64,000 nucleotides of DNA from Marifrigoribacter sp965178585. Its GTDB lineage: Bacteria > Bacteroidota > Bacteroidia > Flavobacteriales > Flavobacteriaceae. Under the pieces are notes generated by a model. It was not told the DNA's origin. It did not search any database and saw only the letters and a list, made by a program, of their open reading frames with translations. Positions 41,832-51,440 of this stretch are shown here, piece after piece (within the stretch, counting starts at the first letter, position 1; every line of letters begins with the position of its first letter). The stretch lies in assembly GCA_965178585.1 (NCBI GenBank), contig OZ238267.1, positions 496,001 to 560,000 on the forward strand, read 5' to 3'. The translations under genes and the position numbers were made by a program.

Positions 41832-44468
41832 ATGGAAATAAGAAGTATCAACGCTATGCGTGGCCCAAATTATTGGTCAGTTCGTCGTCATAAACTAATT
41901 GTAATGGTTTTAGATTTACAAGAAATGGAAGAATTACCTTCCAATAAAATTCCTGGATTTCGAGAACGGTTAGAAGCAATGTTTCCAACTATGTATGAAC
42001 ATCGTTGTTCTGTTGGAACTGCTGGAGGTTTTTTTCAAAGAGTTGAAGAAGGTACTTGGATGGGGCATATTATTGAACATATTGCATTAGAAGTTCAAAC
42101 CCTTGCTGGTATGGATACTGGTTTTGGTAGAACTCGAGGTTATGGTGAAGAAGGTGTTTATAATGTAGTGTTTTCATATATAGAAGAAAATGTAGGACGT
42201 TATGCTGCAAAATGTTCAGTAGCAATTTGTGAAGCTTTGATTAAAGGTGAAGAATACGATATGACGGATGATATTCAGCGTATGCGTGAAATCCGTGAGG
42301 ATGAACGCTTAGGGCCAAGTACAGGTTCTATTGTTCAAGAAGCTGCTAGTAGAGGCATTCCTTGGATTCGATTAAATAAATATTCCTTGGTGCAATTAGG
42401 ATATGGCGCTAATCAAAAAAGAATTCAAGCTACTGTGACTAGTGAAACCAGTAGTATTGGAGTTGAATTAGCTTGCGACAAGGAGGATACAAAATATTTG
42501 TTAGAACAAGCTGAGGTTGAGGTTCCAAAGGGAGATATAATTCGTAGAGAAAGAAGCTTAGAAGAGGCTTGTGATTATGTAGGTTTTCCGCTAGTAATAA
42601 AACCAATTGATGGTAATCATGGTAGAGGAATTACTGTAGATATAAATAGTTATGAAGAAGCATTAGTTGCTTTTAGACACGCAAAAGATAGCTCAAGAAG
42701 TGGAGCTATTATTGTAGAAAAATTTATTACTGGCGAGGATTATCGTTTGTTAGTTATTAATAACCAATTAGTAGCTGCAGCTATTCGAACTCCAGCCCAT
42801 GTTACTGGAAATGGGAAGTCAAAGGTTCAAGAATTAATCGATGAAGTGAATAGTGATCCTCGTAGAGGCTATGGTCACGAAAAAGTGTTGACTCAAATTA
42901 CAACTAATGAATTAACTAAGACTTTAATAAAGGATGCGGGTTATACGTTAGATTCTGTTTTGCCTAATGGAGAACGATTAATTTTAAAAGACACTGCTAA
43001 TTTAAGTACTGGTGGAACTGCTGAAGATGTTACCGATATTGTGCACCCAGCGAATGTTTCAATGGCCGAACGTATTTCAAAAATAATCGATTTAGACATT
43101 TGTGGTATTGATATTATGACTTCAGATATTACTAAGCCATTATCCGAAACGGGAGGTGCTGTTTTAGAAGTAAATGCAGGGCCTGGATTTAGAATGCATT
43201 TAGCCCCAACTACTGGATTACCAAGAAATGTAGCTGCACCAGTAATTGATAAATTATTTCCTAAAGGGAAAACAGGTAGAATTCCTATTGTAGCTATTAC
43301 AGGAACTAATGGAAAGACCACTACTACTAGATTATTAGCTCATATAGCTAAAATGAATGGTCATCGAGTAGGTTATACTACGAGTGATGGAGTTTATATT
43401 CAAAATAGATTATTAATGACCGGGGACTGTACAGGTCCTGCAAGTGCAGAATTTGTTTTAAAAGATCCAACGGTAAACTTTGCTGTTTTAGAAAGTGCAA
43501 GGGGTGGGCTTTTAAGAGCAGGATTAGGATTCAAAAAATGTGATATTGCAATAGTAACCAATGTTGCTGCTGATCATTTAGGACTTAAAGGAATTCATAC
43601 GGTAGAGCAATTAGCTAAGGTTAAGGGAGTAGTGCCAGAAACTGTATTGCCAGATGGTTATGCCATATTAAATGCAGATGATGATTTAGTTTTTAATATG
43701 CGAAGAAATATAGAATGTAATTTGGCATTGTTCTCTATGGACGAAAACAATCCACATATTAAAGCATTGCAACGAAAAGGTGGAATCACTGCAGTATATG
43801 AAAATGGATTTGTAACCATCTGCCGTGGGGAATGGAAAATGAGAGTAATGAGGGTTGAAAATATACCACTTACCTATGGTGGAAAAGCTAAGTTTATGAT
43901 TCAAAACGTCCTACCTGCAATTCTTGCAGCAAACATTCAAGGGATTAGTATTGAAGATATGAAAGCTGCTTTAGAAACTTTTATTCCTTCAGCTTCTCAA
44001 ACCCCAGGGCGATTGAATTTGTTTGAGTTTAATGACTTTAGTATACTATTAGATTATGCTCACAATCCAGCGGGAATGAGAGCACTTAAAAAGTTTACAG
44101 ATGAATTAGAAGCTACGGTAAAAGTTGGAATCATAGCTGGGATTGGTGATCGTAGAGAGGAAGATAACAATGAAATGGGAGCTATAGCTGCTGAAATGTT
44201 TGATGAAATAATTATTCGTCAAGACAAACGTTTACGTGGTAAAACTGAAGAAGAGCTTATTAAAATGTTAAACGACGGAATTAAGGCTAAAAATCCGAAT
44301 ATAAAAACAACGATTATTCCATCTGAAAGAGAAGCAATTTTACATGCGGTAAGAAACGCTGTTAAAGGTTCTTTAATTATATTAAGTAGCGATGTTATTC
44401 CCGATGCTTTAGATTTGGTTAAAGAGTTAAAAGAATTGGATTCTGAAGGCAAATTAGCTGATATATAA
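41832..44468 (+). CDS. cphA: cyanophycin synthetase
   Basis: This 878-residue three-domain enzyme builds the Asp-Arg polymer with ATP. The N-domain (about 1-160) includes HIIEH (79-83). The ATP-grasp domain (about 215-475) has LVIKPIDGNHGRG (254-266) and EVNAGPGFRMH (446-456) and adds aspartate. The C-terminal Mur-ligase-like domain has the P-loop GTNGKTTTTR (491-500), DYAHNP near 740 and a terminal Rossmann part, and adds arginine. All hallmark motifs are intact and length is normal. A short GC hairpin (CCCGCTTTCTCGGG, 41811-41824) sits just before the start. A strong terminator follows. Confidence 0.96.
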   Translation: MEIRSINAMRGPNYWSVRRHKLIVMVLDLQEMEELPSNKIPGFRERLEAMFPTMYEHRCSVGTAGGFFQRVEEGTWMGHIIEHIALEVQTLAGMDTGFGRTRGYGEEGVYNVVFSYIEENVGRYAAKCSVAICEALIKGEEYDMTDDIQRMREIREDERLGPSTGSIVQEAASRGIPWIRLNKYSLVQLGYGANQKRIQATVTSETSSIGVELACDKEDTKYLLEQAEVEVPKGDIIRRERSLEEACDYVGFPLVIKPIDGNHGRGITVDINSYEEALVAFRHAKDSSRSGAIIVEKFITGEDYRLLVINNQLVAAAIRTPAHVTGNGKSKVQELIDEVNSDPRRGYGHEKVLTQITTNELTKTLIKDAGYTLDSVLPNGERLILKDTANLSTGGTAEDVTDIVHPANVSMAERISKIIDLDICGIDIMTSDITKPLSETGGAVLEVNAGPGFRMHLAPTTGLPRNVAAPVIDKLFPKGKTGRIPIVAITGTNGKTTTTRLLAHIAKMNGHRVGYTTSDGVYIQNRLLMTGDCTGPASAEFVLKDPTVNFAVLESARGGLLRAGLGFKKCDIAIVTNVAADHLGLKGIHTVEQLAKVKGVVPETVLPDGYAILNADDDLVFNMRRNIECNLALFSMDENNPHIKALQRKGGITAVYENGFVTICRGEWKMRVMRVENIPLTYGGKAKFMIQNVLPAILAANIQGISIEDMKAALETFIPSASQTPGRLNLFEFNDFSILLDYAHNPAGMRALKKFTDELEATVKVGIIAGIGDRREEDNNEMGAIAAEMFDEIIIRQDKRLRGKTEEELIKMLNDGIKAKNPNIKTTIIPSEREAILHAVRNAVKGSLIILSSDVIPDALDLVKELKELDSEGKLADI

Positions 44469-44472
44469 AATT

Positions 44473-44501
44473 GAAAACCCACCACATTGTGGTGGGTTTT
44501 C
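44473..44501 (+). terminator. terminator of cphA
   Basis: The arms GAAAACCCACCACA and TGTGGTGGGTTTTC form a nearly perfect palindrome 5 bases after the stop. It is GC-rich at its centre and ends in TTTT, so it functions as a terminator in both directions. Confidence 0.85.
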
Positions 44502-44646
44502 GCCCCAAATTTGATTAATAACGAATGTTATCAACCTACTTATGTAATAAGCTAATTTACAATAAAAGTATTTTTTATTTGTAATTTTGTAATAGTAATC
44601 TTACAATTAATTTATGTTTTACTGTTAATCAACTATTTGTCAGGTA

Positions 44647-45645
44647 TTATTTGTTGTAGAAATCAGATTGAAGGTTTGTGCATTTTTTATCTTTATAAAT
44701 AGATACACTAAAATATTCGTGGATGGAATAATAACCCGTTTCACCTTTTTTATTGATAGCGATATAGCCTACTTGAAAATTTTTATAATTTGAGTTTTTT
44801 GTTACAATTCTATTAATTGCTTCTTCACAGGCTTGTTGTGGAGTTTTCCCTTGTCTCATTAACTCTACAATTAAAAAACTACCCACTGTTTTTAATACTT
44901 CTTCTCCCATACCTGTAGCAGTAGCTCCACCAATTTCATTATCAATAAATAATCCAGATCCAATTATAGGAGAATCACCAACGCGTCCAGGCATTTTGAA
45001 AGCTAATCCACTGGTAGTACATCCTCCAGAAATATCACCTTTTTTATCAATAGCAAGCATTCCTATAGTATCATGGTTTTCAATATTGATAATCGGCTTG
45101 TACTTTGCTTCTTTTCTCCATTTTTTCCAAGCTTTTTTTGAAGCAACTGTTAAAAGATTTGTTTTGTCAAATCCTTTTGATATGGCAAATTTTTCAGCGC
45201 CCTTTCCTGCTAACATCACGTGAGGAGTATCTTCCATCACTTTTCTTGCAACTGATATAGCATGAATTATGTTTTGCATATAAACCACAGACCCATAATT
45301 TCCATTTTTATCCATGATACAAGCGTCCAAAGTTACCTTCCCGTTGCTATCGGGTCTTCCGCCAAAACCTACAGACTGATTATTTACATCAGCCTCTTCA
45401 ACCATACATCCTTTTTCAATAGCATCAAGAGATTTAAAACCTAGATCTAATAGCTCTCCTGCTTTTTTTGTTGCATTCGGAACGTTCCAAGTTGATATTA
45501 CTATTGGAAAGTTTTCGGTAGAATTATTTATATTTTTATTAATTGTAGATGTGTTTTTTAAAGGTGGATTTGCGAGCATTGTAGAACTAACGGCCACTCC
45601 AATTCCAGTTAATGAAGCTCCCTTCAAAAATATTCTGCGTTTCAT
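44647..45645 (-). CDS. exported glycosylasparaginase (N4-GlcNAc-asparaginase type)
   Basis: This 332-residue Ntn hydrolase has a Tat-like signal (RRIFLKG at 3-9, then a hydrophobic stretch to about 25). The autocleavage site precedes Thr193 in NHDTIGMLAI. HDT is the motif of glycosylasparaginases such as that described from Elizabethkingia/Flavobacterium meningosepticum, as opposed to GTVG in isoaspartyl peptidases. The substrate loop PGRVGDSPIIGSG follows. It would cleave GlcNAc-Asn, the last step of N-glycoprotein breakdown, in the periplasm. A role on beta-aspartyl peptides is possible. Confidence 0.88.
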   Translation of the reverse strand: MKRRIFLKGASLTGIGVAVSSTMLANPPLKNTSTINKNINNSTENFPIVISTWNVPNATKKAGELLDLGFKSLDAIEKGCMVEEADVNNQSVGFGGRPDSNGKVTLDACIMDKNGNYGSVVYMQNIIHAISVARKVMEDTPHVMLAGKGAEKFAISKGFDKTNLLTVASKKAWKKWRKEAKYKPIINIENHDTIGMLAIDKKGDISGGCTTSGLAFKMPGRVGDSPIIGSGLFIDNEIGGATATGMGEEVLKTVGSFLIVELMRQGKTPQQACEEAINRIVTKNSNYKNFQVGYIAINKKGETGYYSIHEYFSVSIYKDKKCTNLQSDFYNK

Positions 45646-45762
45646 AGGATATATACTTAGACATTAAATGTAGTAAAATTATTAAAACGAAGTTAAAAAA
45701 CTTAGAACCTAATTAATGTCAGATTAAAGATATTATATTTAAAACTTAATAAGTTAAGAACT

Positions 45763-46989
45763 ATGCGTTGGATAATTTTTATCATCATTTATATACTAAT
45801 TGATTTTTATGCTTTTCAAGCATTTCTGACTATATCTAAGAGTTGGTGGATTATTGGGATCTATATATTGATATCGATTTCAATTTTGGTTGCATTGTTT
45901 TTTATTTTAAATGATAATGAATCCACAAGTGTATTGGAGTCTCCAAAAAATTATTTTTTTGGATTGTTTTTGGCATTTTTTATTCCAAAAGTATTGGTGG
46001 TTTTTTTTATGTTTGGAGAAGATGTAATGCGTTTTTTTACGGGTTTATATTATAAAATATCAGAAAATGAAACAGACTTTTATTTGCCTTCTCGAAGGAA
46101 ATTTATAAGCACTGTTGCATTAGGTATTGCGGCAATTCCGTTTACATCACTGCTTTATGGAATGATAAAAGGACGTTATAATTTTAAAGTTTTACAATAC
46201 GAATTAGAATTTGATGATTTACCCGAAGCTTTTGATGGGTATACAATAACTCAGATAAGTGATATACATAGCGGGAGTCTTGATAATAAAAACAAAATAA
46301 GTTATGCGGTTGATTTAATTAATGAACAAAAAAGCGATGTCATATTATTTACTGGAGATTTAGTTAATAATGTTGCTGATGAAATGAATGAATGGAAGAG
46401 TTTGTTTTCATCATTAAACGCAAATGATGGAGTGTTTTCTATTTTAGGAAATCATGATTATGGAGATTATACTCGATGGGATAATGAAAAGGATAAAGAA
46501 GAAAATTTAAATAACTTAAAGAATATCCAATCAGATATGGGTTGGGATTTATTGTTAAATGAAAATCGCTTCATTGAAAGAGGAGAACAAAAATTAGCAA
46601 TCATTGGAGTAGAAAACTGGGGAGAAAACGGTTTTAAGAAAGCAGGAGATTTAGATTTAGCTTGTGCTAAAGTTGATAATAAAGATTTTAAAATTTTACT
46701 AAGCCACGATCCTTCACACTGGAAATCGAAAGTTAAGCATGATGAACGTCATTTTCATCTTACATTAAGTGGTCATACTCATGGTATGCAATTTGGAATT
46801 GAAATTCCTGGATGGATCAAATGGAGTCCTATAAAATATAGATATGAGAATTGGGCAGGAATCTATGAAGAACAAGGTAGATATATAAATGTTAATCGTG
46901 GATTTGGTTATTTAGGATACCCTGGAAGAGTTGGTATTTGGCCAGAAATATCGGTTATAAAACTTAAAAGAAAACGAAATAATGCATAA
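45763..46989 (+). CDS. membrane-anchored metallophosphoesterase
   Basis: This 408-residue protein has three or four N-terminal helices (about 1-90 and near 115-130). A calcineurin-like phosphoesterase domain follows with all metal motifs: QISDIHSG (near 165), FTGDLVNN (near 197), LGNHDYGDY (near 228), SHDPSHW (near 310) and SGHTHGMQFG (near 330). Family members include UDP-diacylglucosamine hydrolase-like and YkuE-like enzymes, which act on membrane lipids or nucleotides. The substrate here is not determined. The thioredoxin-like gene follows by 54 bases. Confidence 0.9.
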   Translation: MRWIIFIIIYILIDFYAFQAFLTISKSWWIIGIYILISISILVALFFILNDNESTSVLESPKNYFFGLFLAFFIPKVLVVFFMFGEDVMRFFTGLYYKISENETDFYLPSRRKFISTVALGIAAIPFTSLLYGMIKGRYNFKVLQYELEFDDLPEAFDGYTITQISDIHSGSLDNKNKISYAVDLINEQKSDVILFTGDLVNNVADEMNEWKSLFSSLNANDGVFSILGNHDYGDYTRWDNEKDKEENLNNLKNIQSDMGWDLLLNENRFIERGEQKLAIIGVENWGENGFKKAGDLDLACAKVDNKDFKILLSHDPSHWKSKVKHDERHFHLTLSGHTHGMQFGIEIPGWIKWSPIKYRYENWAGIYEEQGRYINVNRGFGYLGYPGRVGIWPEISVIKLKRKRNNA

Positions 46990-47003
46990 TCCCTTGAAAA
47001 GCC

Positions 47004-47011
47004 TATATTTG
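47004..47011 (+). promoter_or_regulatory. candidate -7 box of the thioredoxin-like gene
   Basis: TATATTTG matches TAnnTTTG and lies 32 bases before the ATG. The -33 region is poor. Confidence 0.35.
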
Positions 47012-47043
47012 TAAAACAATTTTTTACCATACATTTAGAAATT

Positions 47044-47340
47044 ATGTCAAAATTTGGAGAATTAATTGAAGCTCATGTGCCCGTCCTATTAGATTTTTAT
47101 GCTGATTGGGATGAATCTTGTAAAGGAATGCATCCTGTATTAAGGGATGTTGCTGCTGCTTTAGGTGATAAAGCTAGGGTAATAAAAATTGATGTTGAAA
47201 AAAACGAAGAATTATCAAAAGCACTTCGTGTTAAAGGTCTGCCAACATTAATGATTTATAAACAAGGTGAAATGAAGTGGCGACAAAGTGGAGAACAAGA
47301 TGCAAATACTCTTATTGGCTTAATAAACGAGTATGTGTAA
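47044..47340 (+). CDS. thioredoxin-fold protein with one active-site cysteine
   Basis: This 98-residue single-domain thioredoxin fold has the cis-proline GLPTLMIY (near 74-81) and a conserved FYADW start of the active-site helix. The usual WCGPCK is replaced by WDESCK, so only the second cysteine (Cys26) remains. A normal two-cysteine disulfide cycle is therefore impossible. It may act with a monothiol mechanism, as a chaperone or as an adaptor. It is cytosolic. It converges on the deacetylase gene, with 6 bases between the stops. Confidence 0.85.
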   Translation: MSKFGELIEAHVPVLLDFYADWDESCKGMHPVLRDVAAALGDKARVIKIDVEKNEELSKALRVKGLPTLMIYKQGEMKWRQSGEQDANTLIGLINEYV

Positions 47341-47346
47341 ATTTCT

Positions 47347-48006
47347 TTAATGATAGTTTAAATTAATTTTTGCACATTTCCATTTTTTAGAAGCTATAAA
47401 GTCCAAAACTTTAGGAAGAACATACTTTAACTTTTCTACAGATTTTAAACTGTCGTGAAAAACAACAATACTTCCAGGTTGTAAATTATCTAATACATTT
47501 TCAAGGCATTTTTCTTTTGATATTGAAACATCAAAATCTGCACTCAATACATCCCACATAATAATTTTATATCCCTTTTTTTGAAGGGTTTTAGATTGAT
47601 TAGAACTTAATTTTCCATAGGGTGGCCTAAAGAGTTTGTTGATTGAAGAATTGTCATTCTGAACTTGATTCAGAATACTTTCAAATTTCTCACAATTTTT
47701 AATATACTTACTATTATTAGTGTTCCATCCATTTAAATGATTGAAAGTATGGTTTCCAATAGCATGTCCTTCTTCTAATAATTGTTTGAAAATATTTGGG
47801 TGGTTGGTTGCATTATCACCTATACAAAAAAAAGTAGCTTTAGCCCTATAACTCTTTAATGTGTCTATAACCCAAGGTGTAATTTCAGGAATTGGGCCAT
47901 CATCAAATGTCAAGAAAACCGTATTATTTTTATTTGGGAACGCCCAAATTCGTTCCGGATATAACCGTTGAACAAATTTGGGCGTTTTTACCAAATAGGA
48001 CTTCAT
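47347..48006 (-). CDS. polysaccharide deacetylase family protein (NodB domain)
   Basis: This 219-residue carbohydrate esterase 4 protein has motif 1 TFDDGP (33-38), the metal histidines in GNHTFNH (near 84-90), FRPPYGKL (near 125-132) and a C-terminal VVFHDS. It removes acetyl groups from peptidoglycan or other amino-sugar polymers. There is no clear signal peptide. Its ATG follows the DUF2723 stop by one base, so both are in one operon. Confidence 0.9.
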   Translation of the reverse strand: MKSYLVKTPKFVQRLYPERIWAFPNKNNTVFLTFDDGPIPEITPWVIDTLKSYRAKATFFCIGDNATNHPNIFKQLLEEGHAIGNHTFNHLNGWNTNNSKYIKNCEKFESILNQVQNDNSSINKLFRPPYGKLSSNQSKTLQKKGYKIIMWDVLSADFDVSISKEKCLENVLDNLQPGSIVVFHDSLKSVEKLKYVLPKVLDFIASKKWKCAKINLNYH

Positions 48007-48007
48007 A

Positions 48008-51000
48008 CTATTTCATAGAATCCTCAATAACTGGAGGAATTGTATCTAATGGAATTTCATTATTCTTTTCATTCAATAATTCTTCATTAACATTTAACAT
48101 GTCATTTTCATCTGGTGAAAAATTAAATAGTTGTAAGTAATTGTTGAACTTTTCAGCCTCTTCAATTGTATATTCTTCATTGTCAAAAGTAGCTAAGATG
48201 TCTATTAAGCCTCTATACCTTCCTAAATCGCTAAATATTTCATCTCCTATGTTCTCTTGTCTGCTATAACTTAGTTTACTATAGAAAAGTAAATGTTCTT
48301 GATAATGTTTGACGACAGATTGATAAACTTCTCTAGCTTTATCAGGTTTTCCAACTTGATAATAACCTAAAATAAAAGGCTCTAATAAAGAATAGAACTC
48401 AAAATAATCAACCGGCATTTTCTCCATTGCTAAGTCTAATATTTTTTCAGCTTTTTCTGTTTTACCTTCTTCAATTAACTGATTAGATAACCTAGACATA
48501 TTACTTCTGTAAGTAATTCCGTTTCTTCGAGTTTCTACATCATGATAAATATCTGGATCTCCACTATTTCCCCATTTCCAATTCATTACAATGTCGTACA
48601 TTTTATCTGAATCAACTCTACCCATTTCATATGGATTTCCTTTATCAAGTTCAGTACGAATTGGGACTAATTTATAGACAACCCCTTCTAATTGTAAAAA
48701 TTCTTTCATCCAAATATAGTCATCATCACCAAAAGCACCACCACTAAAATAGATAGGACGTTCCCAATTATTATTAGCTATTACATCTAACATTAATAAA
48801 CGGTTTTTGTAAATAACATCTCCTTTTAAAACGATATCTATATATGGAACAATTTTGTCGGCATCCTTCGAATCAACGATTCCATTTCTTAGTACTGCAT
48901 CTTTATCAACAGGAACTCTAATAACTTTAGACGGGAATGTATTTGCCCATTTCCTGCTGTCTAATTCAACTTGAGTTTTCTTACTATCATCCGCTACAAA
49001 ATTCATCCAATCTTTAATATCTATCGTATCTTTTCTAGTTTGTTGATAGAAAAGAAAATCTCTAGAACCGTATTTGTATTTATCGTGAGTTAATTGTGAA
49101 GGAATAGGATCGCTACTAAATGCTTTCTTTTTCATATCGTCAATATACCAATCTGTTTGAAATAAACTTGTGTTTACAATTCGTACATCTTGTCTATACC
49201 CTTCAATACCTTGTGCATACCATAAAGCGAAGGTGTCGTTATCACCAATGGTAAAAATAATAGCGTTTTCATCACAAGAATCTAAGTACATTTTTGCCAT
49301 AGATTGTGCGGTGTATCTATTAGATCTGTCGTGATCATCCCAATTTTGAGATCCCATTAATACTGGTACTGCTAATGCAGTAATTATAATAACAAGAGGT
49401 GCGGCTAATTTTGGTTTTATCTTTTCTTTGGCAATTTCGAATAAAGCATAAACTCCAAACCCAATCCACATTGCAAACACATAAAATGAACCAACCAGTG
49501 CGTAATCCCTTTCTCGAGGTTCAAAAGGTCTTTCGTTAAGGTATATTTTTAGAGCAATACCTGTGAAGAGGAAGAATATTAATAAAACCCAAAAGCTTTT
49601 TGGGTCGTTTTTAAAATGAAATAAAATTCCAATAATCCCTAAAAGTAAAGGAAGCATAAAATAGATGTTTCTTGCTTTGTTGTTTTTAGCATCACTTGGT
49701 ATAAACTTTTGAGGTCCTAACCTTGCATCATCTATAAAACTAATGCCTGTTAGCCAGTTTCCATGTAAATCAGTGTATTCACCTTGCTTGTCATCTTGTC
49801 TTCCACTAAAATTCCACATGAAATAGCGCCAATACATATATCCAAATTGGTATTCAAACATATATGCTATGTTTTGCATGAAAGTTGGTTTTTGAATGTC
49901 CAAAAAGGGACCAAAATCTGCTAAAAAACTATCAAAGTCATCAGTTCCAACTTTACCTTCTCTAATATCTTGGTTAAAGTCTTTTACAATATCGACCAAT
50001 CGAGATTCACCTAAATATTCTCTTTTAATGTTGTATTCAAGTCCGCCAGTAAATTTCATATAGTTGGAGCTGTGTTCCATACTCCACATCCTTGGGAAGA
50101 ATCCTTTTTGTGAATCATCTGTGTTTTGAGAAGCATTTACGTAATCATTAACAATGATATATTTACCATTTACTTCATCTTTTTCAAATTTAGGTTTGTC
50201 GTCTTTATATGGATTACTGGGATCTAGACCAACATATTTTTCAGTAAACATAGGGCCGTGAAAAAGATGAGTTTCTGGATATTGTTCTCGATTATAATAA
50301 GCTAATAATTCACGTGCATTATTAGGGTTGTTCTCATTAATCATAGTTCCAGCATTAGCTCTTACTGGCAACATAATCCAACTTGAAAATCCGATAAAAA
50401 TAAATAAAATAGATAATAACAAAGTATTTAAATTAACAAAACCTTTTTTTCTTGTATAGCGTAATAAGTAGTAAAATAAAGCAATAAAGAGTAGGCCCGC
50501 AATGATGGTCCCAGAATTAAAAGGGAGTCCTATACTATTGATGAAAAATATTTCTGAAGCACTAAAAAACTTCAGAGTCATTGGTAATAATAACTTAAAT
50601 ATAAAAAGTAAAATTGCAACCATTACAGCATTAGCTATAATAAAATTTTTAATAGTTACCGTTTTGTAATTTTTAAAGAAATACAACATTCCCATAGCAG
50701 GAATTGTAAGAAGCCCCATAAAATGGACGCCGAATGAAAGTCCAATTACAAAAGCAATTAAAATGACCCAACGATCTCCTCTTGGGGTGTTCATATCTCT
50801 TTCCCATCTCAATGCTAAATAAAATAATACTGCCATTATAAAAGCTGCCATTGCATATACTTCAGCTTCTACAGCATTGAACCAAAAACTATCAGAAAAT
50901 GCAAAAGTTAAAGAACCAACAACTGCACTACCTAAAATCGCATAACTGCTTTCTTTAGTGATATCGCTATTTTTTGATATGATGTTTTTTAGTAATAATG

Positions 51001-51298
51001 TTAGTGACCAAAACATAAAAAGAATTGTAAAGGCGCTAGCGAAGACAGACATTAAATTTATAGTAAGAGCGATATTGGTTGCTTCCATTGCAAAAATGGA
51101 GAAAAAAGCTCCCAGTAATTGATATAATGGAGCCCCTGGTGGATGTCCAACTTCTAAATTACTTGAGGTGGTAATATATTCTCCAGCATCCCAAAAACTT
51201 GCTGTAGGTTCTACCGTTAGCCAATAAGTAATTAATGCTATGGTAAAAACAAACCATCCTAAAATATTATTCCATTTTTTAAAGTTGAAGGAATCCAT
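48008..51298 (-). CDS. DUF2723 multi-pass membrane protein (GT-C-like)
   Basis: This 1096-residue protein has about a dozen membrane helices in the first 650 residues. The loop WDAGEYITTS near 35-44 and GHPPGAPLYQLL near 51-62 form the acidic-plus-HPPG motif of the DUF2723 family (grouped with GT-C glycosyltransferases, GT117). A large C-terminal part with TPR-like helices follows (about 920-1060). Members of this family in Bacteroidota have been linked to protein O-glycosylation. I infer such a role here but cannot name donor or acceptor. It is followed by the deacetylase with a one-base gap. Confidence 0.88.
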   Translation of the reverse strand: MDSFNFKKWNNILGWFVFTIALITYWLTVEPTASFWDAGEYITTSSNLEVGHPPGAPLYQLLGAFFSIFAMEATNIALTINLMSVFASAFTILFMFWSLTLLLKNIISKNSDITKESSYAILGSAVVGSLTFAFSDSFWFNAVEAEVYAMAAFIMAVLFYLALRWERDMNTPRGDRWVILIAFVIGLSFGVHFMGLLTIPAMGMLYFFKNYKTVTIKNFIIANAVMVAILLFIFKLLLPMTLKFFSASEIFFINSIGLPFNSGTIIAGLLFIALFYYLLRYTRKKGFVNLNTLLLSILFIFIGFSSWIMLPVRANAGTMINENNPNNARELLAYYNREQYPETHLFHGPMFTEKYVGLDPSNPYKDDKPKFEKDEVNGKYIIVNDYVNASQNTDDSQKGFFPRMWSMEHSSNYMKFTGGLEYNIKREYLGESRLVDIVKDFNQDIREGKVGTDDFDSFLADFGPFLDIQKPTFMQNIAYMFEYQFGYMYWRYFMWNFSGRQDDKQGEYTDLHGNWLTGISFIDDARLGPQKFIPSDAKNNKARNIYFMLPLLLGIIGILFHFKNDPKSFWVLLIFFLFTGIALKIYLNERPFEPRERDYALVGSFYVFAMWIGFGVYALFEIAKEKIKPKLAAPLVIIITALAVPVLMGSQNWDDHDRSNRYTAQSMAKMYLDSCDENAIIFTIGDNDTFALWYAQGIEGYRQDVRIVNTSLFQTDWYIDDMKKKAFSSDPIPSQLTHDKYKYGSRDFLFYQQTRKDTIDIKDWMNFVADDSKKTQVELDSRKWANTFPSKVIRVPVDKDAVLRNGIVDSKDADKIVPYIDIVLKGDVIYKNRLLMLDVIANNNWERPIYFSGGAFGDDDYIWMKEFLQLEGVVYKLVPIRTELDKGNPYEMGRVDSDKMYDIVMNWKWGNSGDPDIYHDVETRRNGITYRSNMSRLSNQLIEEGKTEKAEKILDLAMEKMPVDYFEFYSLLEPFILGYYQVGKPDKAREVYQSVVKHYQEHLLFYSKLSYSRQENIGDEIFSDLGRYRGLIDILATFDNEEYTIEEAEKFNNYLQLFNFSPDENDMLNVNEELLNEKNNEIPLDTIPPVIEDSMK

Positions 51299-51440
51299 AT
51301 ATAATATAAAATTTTATTTGTGGCGAATTTACTAATAATATATATAGCCCCAAGTTAAAAAAAAGGTAACGTCTTATTATGAGTTAATATTTTGGAAAAA
51401 ATAAAGAGTTTGTGAAAATTGTAATATTTTTACAAAAATG

